The translations under genes and the position numbers were made by a program. A stretch of DNA of 6,513 nt from an uncultured Mollicutes bacterium (lineage in GTDB: Bacteria > Bacillota_I > Bacilli_A > RFN20 > CAG-288): the NCBI GenBank assembly GCA_900549915.1, contig URQF01000076.1, forward strand, positions 1 to 6,513, in the 5' to 3' direction. The notes under the pieces are model-generated. The model saw only the letters and a list, made by a program, of their open reading frames with translations. It ran no database searches and had not been told where the DNA came from. Of this stretch, positions 4,432 through 6,513 are shown in pieces (within the stretch, counting starts at the first letter, position 1; every line of letters starts with the position of its first letter).

Positions 4432-6513
4432 CTACTCATCTTTATTATTAACAATTTTTGCAGGGGTTATCTTCTTTAATGTCAAAAGTGGAATCCAAGC
4501 CACCAAGATGAAATAGAGAATAAGGAAAAGGACATCGATTACAAGCAATACCGGATGGAAATAGAACACCTTCAGATTCTTAACTGCAATCTTCAATTCG
4601 GCAGAATAGGCTTTTTCAACAACCCTATTCGAGAAGGCATAAAAGCCAGGCAGAGCAACTATACCAAAGAAAATAGAAACAAATTCAAAGAGAATATTTT
4701 TTGTCCTGAAGATTTTCCGAATATCTCGGTCCTTCCTTCCCAACGATTTCCTGACACCAATCTGGTATTTGTTCTTTTTGATATTATCCCGGCCGATTAC
4801 GACAAGAAGAATCATCCTAATAACAGCAAGAGCTATTTCAACAAATTCAAACAATTCGGTAAACAGCAGCAATGTCTTACGTATCCTAGAATAAATGCTG
4901 TTATCCTTATCCCAGATAGTAAGACCTTCTTGCGTAGCATAACTAAGGGAATCTGCAAATCCAGGCTCATTAATCGGAACTAAGTATCCGAGCACTTTTG
5001 CCTGCATCGCATTGACTCTTTTTCCCGTTTTATAGTTAAAGGCAAATGCTCCATTTTGAGAGAAACGTTTTATCTTCAGCTTAATATCACCAGTGATTTT
5101 TCCATCTCTTTCGCCATTATCCGTTTTGTATAGATGGATTTCTTTGCCAACCGGTTCTTGATTTCCTAAGGCAACAAAAAGCAGGGCCCGATAAGAAGCA
5201 GGAAGAACAACTTCATCATCTTTCAAGGCACTCTCATAACCGCCATAACTCGACCAGGTCGTAGCTCCCTGCTGATCGTATTGACCGGGGGCTTCCCCTG
5301 GAGAGAAGAAGATTCCGCTAAGATAGATAATGGTTCGGTCTGAATTTTCACCATCTTTCCTCTGCGAATAAAAGTCTGGATTTAATGTATATCCAAGAGT
5401 TAGTTCGCCATTGACAATATCATTAAAATAGGTTTCGTATTCTTTTTGTTGCTGAAGCCTCGCAAGCCTGACAGGATTGAAGTCTTGATTCTTGATTTCG
5501 TCATAAGCACGCAATAGCAGACTGTATTTCTCTTTGTAATTTGTCTTGATAACACATCCGATTTTACAAATGCTTTGGGTAGCTTGAGACCTAAATTTGT
5601 ATTTGACAGTAGAATATCCGGCAACCGGTCCAATCAAATCTTCATAGCTGTAATCCTTATAGGGACCCTCATAATAGGAATCAATCCTAGCATCTGCAAT
5701 ATAATCCGTAATAATAAGATTAAACCCAGATTTACAGTTCTCAAGACTTCCAGCTAAGACTTCAACATTTCCGTCCTTTTCTCCAAACCGCTTCTTCAAA
5801 TAATCCCTATCCACAATGGCCGTTCCTTGAGTTCCATTCGGATAGAATCCATGATGATTCAGAAGCTTGGCATCATTCTGGAGCTTGAATCCACAATCAA
5901 TTAAACCTGAAGTAGAACCCTGTTCCGTTGTTATTGAGTAACTGACAATCGGATAATGTTTAACATCATTTCCGTATAATACTTTTTCTTCCGTTTCTTT
6001 GCTAATATCAACATAAGAACCAAAATTATCCGTATTCTCCTGAACCTTGGAAAAAACGACATCATTCCGATCAGAAGAAAGATTACTACTCCTGACGCGA
6101 GAAGAATCAAAAGAAACAAAAGTCTGAAAGACAACAAAAATCACAAAGAGCAAAGCAAATAAAGTAGCGTTCCTAAAAGAACCTAGTTTTCCTTTCTTAG
6201 TAAACCGCCATGTGATTGTTCTCTTTGATTTTTTATCAAAATTTATATTCTTCGCCGAAAAGGCTTCCTTATCGCTAGGTATTTCCTTTGTCTTTTCGAA
6301 ACCACTATCTAATTGCCGGATATGATGAATATTGCCTTTAGAGAGAATATCATCAATCTGCTGCTCTTGTTCTTGATCAAGGGATTTTTTATAAGGAAGG
6401 AATAGAGTATCTCCGCAAGTCTTCCATTCGTTAACGTATCCTTCCTTTCTCCTCTCGTCGTTGATGACCAGACCGTCCTGGAGCCTGATTCTCCGGTCGG
6501 CATAGGCTAAGGA
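4432..6513 (-). CDS. ABC transporter ATPase-permease fusion, MacB/FtsX type (5' partial)
   Basis: The reading frame is open from the window edge at 6513 to TAG at 4432-4434, 693 codons; the TTG at 6153 is internal, not the start. Residues 1-20 (SLAYADRRI-M-LQDGLVINDE) are the tail of an ABC ATPase domain. A charged linker follows to about 110, then a membrane helix (about 115-135), a large outer domain (about 136-545), and three more helices near 548-573, 608-628 and 654-678. Between helices 2 and 3, NIKKNKYQIGV-M-KSLG-M-KDRDI is the FtsX-type cytoplasmic motif, and the C-terminal TPAKIV resembles the usual P-x-x-x-I/L end. This is the MacB-like design: an ATP-driven exporter or mechanotransmission complex, substrate unknown. 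About 16 AGG codons are in frame against two internal ATG; standard reading gives an unlikely SLGRKD (AGG at 4735-4737). Nothing here identifies a specificity partner. Upstream neighbours are outside the window. Confidence 0.9.
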   Translation of the reverse strand, partial: SLAYADRRIRLQDGLVINDERRKEGYVNEWKTCGDTLFLPYKKSLDQEQEQQIDDILSKGNIHHIRQLDSGFEKTKEIPSDKEAFSAKNINFDKKSKRTITWRFTKKGKLGSFRNATLFALLFVIFVVFQTFVSFDSSRVRSSNLSSDRNDVVFSKVQENTDNFGSYVDISKETEEKVLYGNDVKHYPIVSYSITTEQGSTSGLIDCGFKLQNDAKLLNHHGFYPNGTQGTAIVDRDYLKKRFGEKDGNVEVLAGSLENCKSGFNLIITDYIADARIDSYYEGPYKDYSYEDLIGPVAGYSTVKYKFRSQATQSICKIGCVIKTNYKEKYSLLLRAYDEIKNQDFNPVRLARLQQQKEYETYFNDIVNGELTLGYTLNPDFYSQRKDGENSDRTIIYLSGIFFSPGEAPGQYDQQGATTWSSYGGYESALKDDEVVLPASYRALLFVALGNQEPVGKEIHLYKTDNGERDGKITGDIKLKIKRFSQNGAFAFNYKTGKRVNAMQAKVLGYLVPINEPGFADSLSYATQEGLTIWDKDNSIYSRIRKTLLLFTELFEFVEIALAVIRMILLVVIGRDNIKKNKYQIGVRKSLGRKDRDIRKIFRTKNILFEFVSIFFGIVALPGFYAFSNRVVEKAYSAELKIAVKNLKVFYFHPVLLVIDVLFLILYFILVAWIPLLTLKKITPAKIVNNKDE

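Noticed and set aside
6151..6153. TTG as the start of a 573-residue permease
   Set aside because: The frame is open for 120 more codons to the window edge, and those encode an ABC ATPase tail, a linker and the rest of the first membrane helix.
76..6513. TGA read as Trp, as in Mollicutes
   Set aside because: No gene contains an in-frame TGA and all Trp are TGG. No gene ends in TGA either (TAA or TAG only), but seven genes are too few to draw a conclusion.
1..6513. tRNA, rRNA, CRISPR, insertion sequence or phage signatures
   Set aside because: None seen on either strand; the intergenic gaps are all under about 150 bases and hold only hairpins, promoters and ribosome sites.

Overview
This is low-GC Firmicutes-type DNA (class Bacilli) from a metagenome-style Illumina assembly. 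The key observation is that codon AGG reads as methionine, not arginine. In every gene, AGG sits where the protein family has Met or another hydrophobic residue, while conserved Arg positions use CGN or AGA. By hand I count about 59 in-frame AGG against about 7 internal ATG in roughly 2,020 codons. Under the standard code the proteins would be nearly Met-free (about 0.35%); with AGG=Met they reach a normal 3.3%. This matches the AGG-to-Met reassignment reported for a clade of uncultivated gut Bacilli (Shulgina and Eddy 2021; from memory, NCBI table 34, 'Enterosoma code'). The likely source is Candidatus Enterosoma or a relative. Standard-code translations of this window have about 59 wrong residues.

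Layout. Positions 1-74 are not genomic: they are a poly-T run plus an Illumina TruSeq indexed P7 adapter left on the contig end. Positions 76-558 (+) are the 3' part of a gene for a conserved protein of unknown function, possibly P-loop kinase-like. Two hairpins (565-634) separate it from a convergent small two-helix membrane protein (637-870, -), which has its own sigma-A-type promoter. Upstream of that on the same strand is a CmpB-family (putative ABC transporter type IV) membrane protein (1019-1969, -). A 53-bp divergent gap leads to a tight + strand operon: fmt (methionyl-tRNA formyltransferase), a YbaK-family aminoacyl-tRNA deacylase, and an aldo/keto reductase. A bidirectional terminator (4378-4406) separates this operon from a convergent ATPase-permease fusion of the MacB/FtsX type (4432-6513, -), cut by the window edge.

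The fmt and ybaK pair belongs to translation initiation and tRNA quality control. The other genes are membrane or metabolic functions with no obvious shared pathway. No tRNA, rRNA, CRISPR array, insertion sequence or phage gene was seen. The tRNA(CCU) that would carry the reassignment is not in this window.
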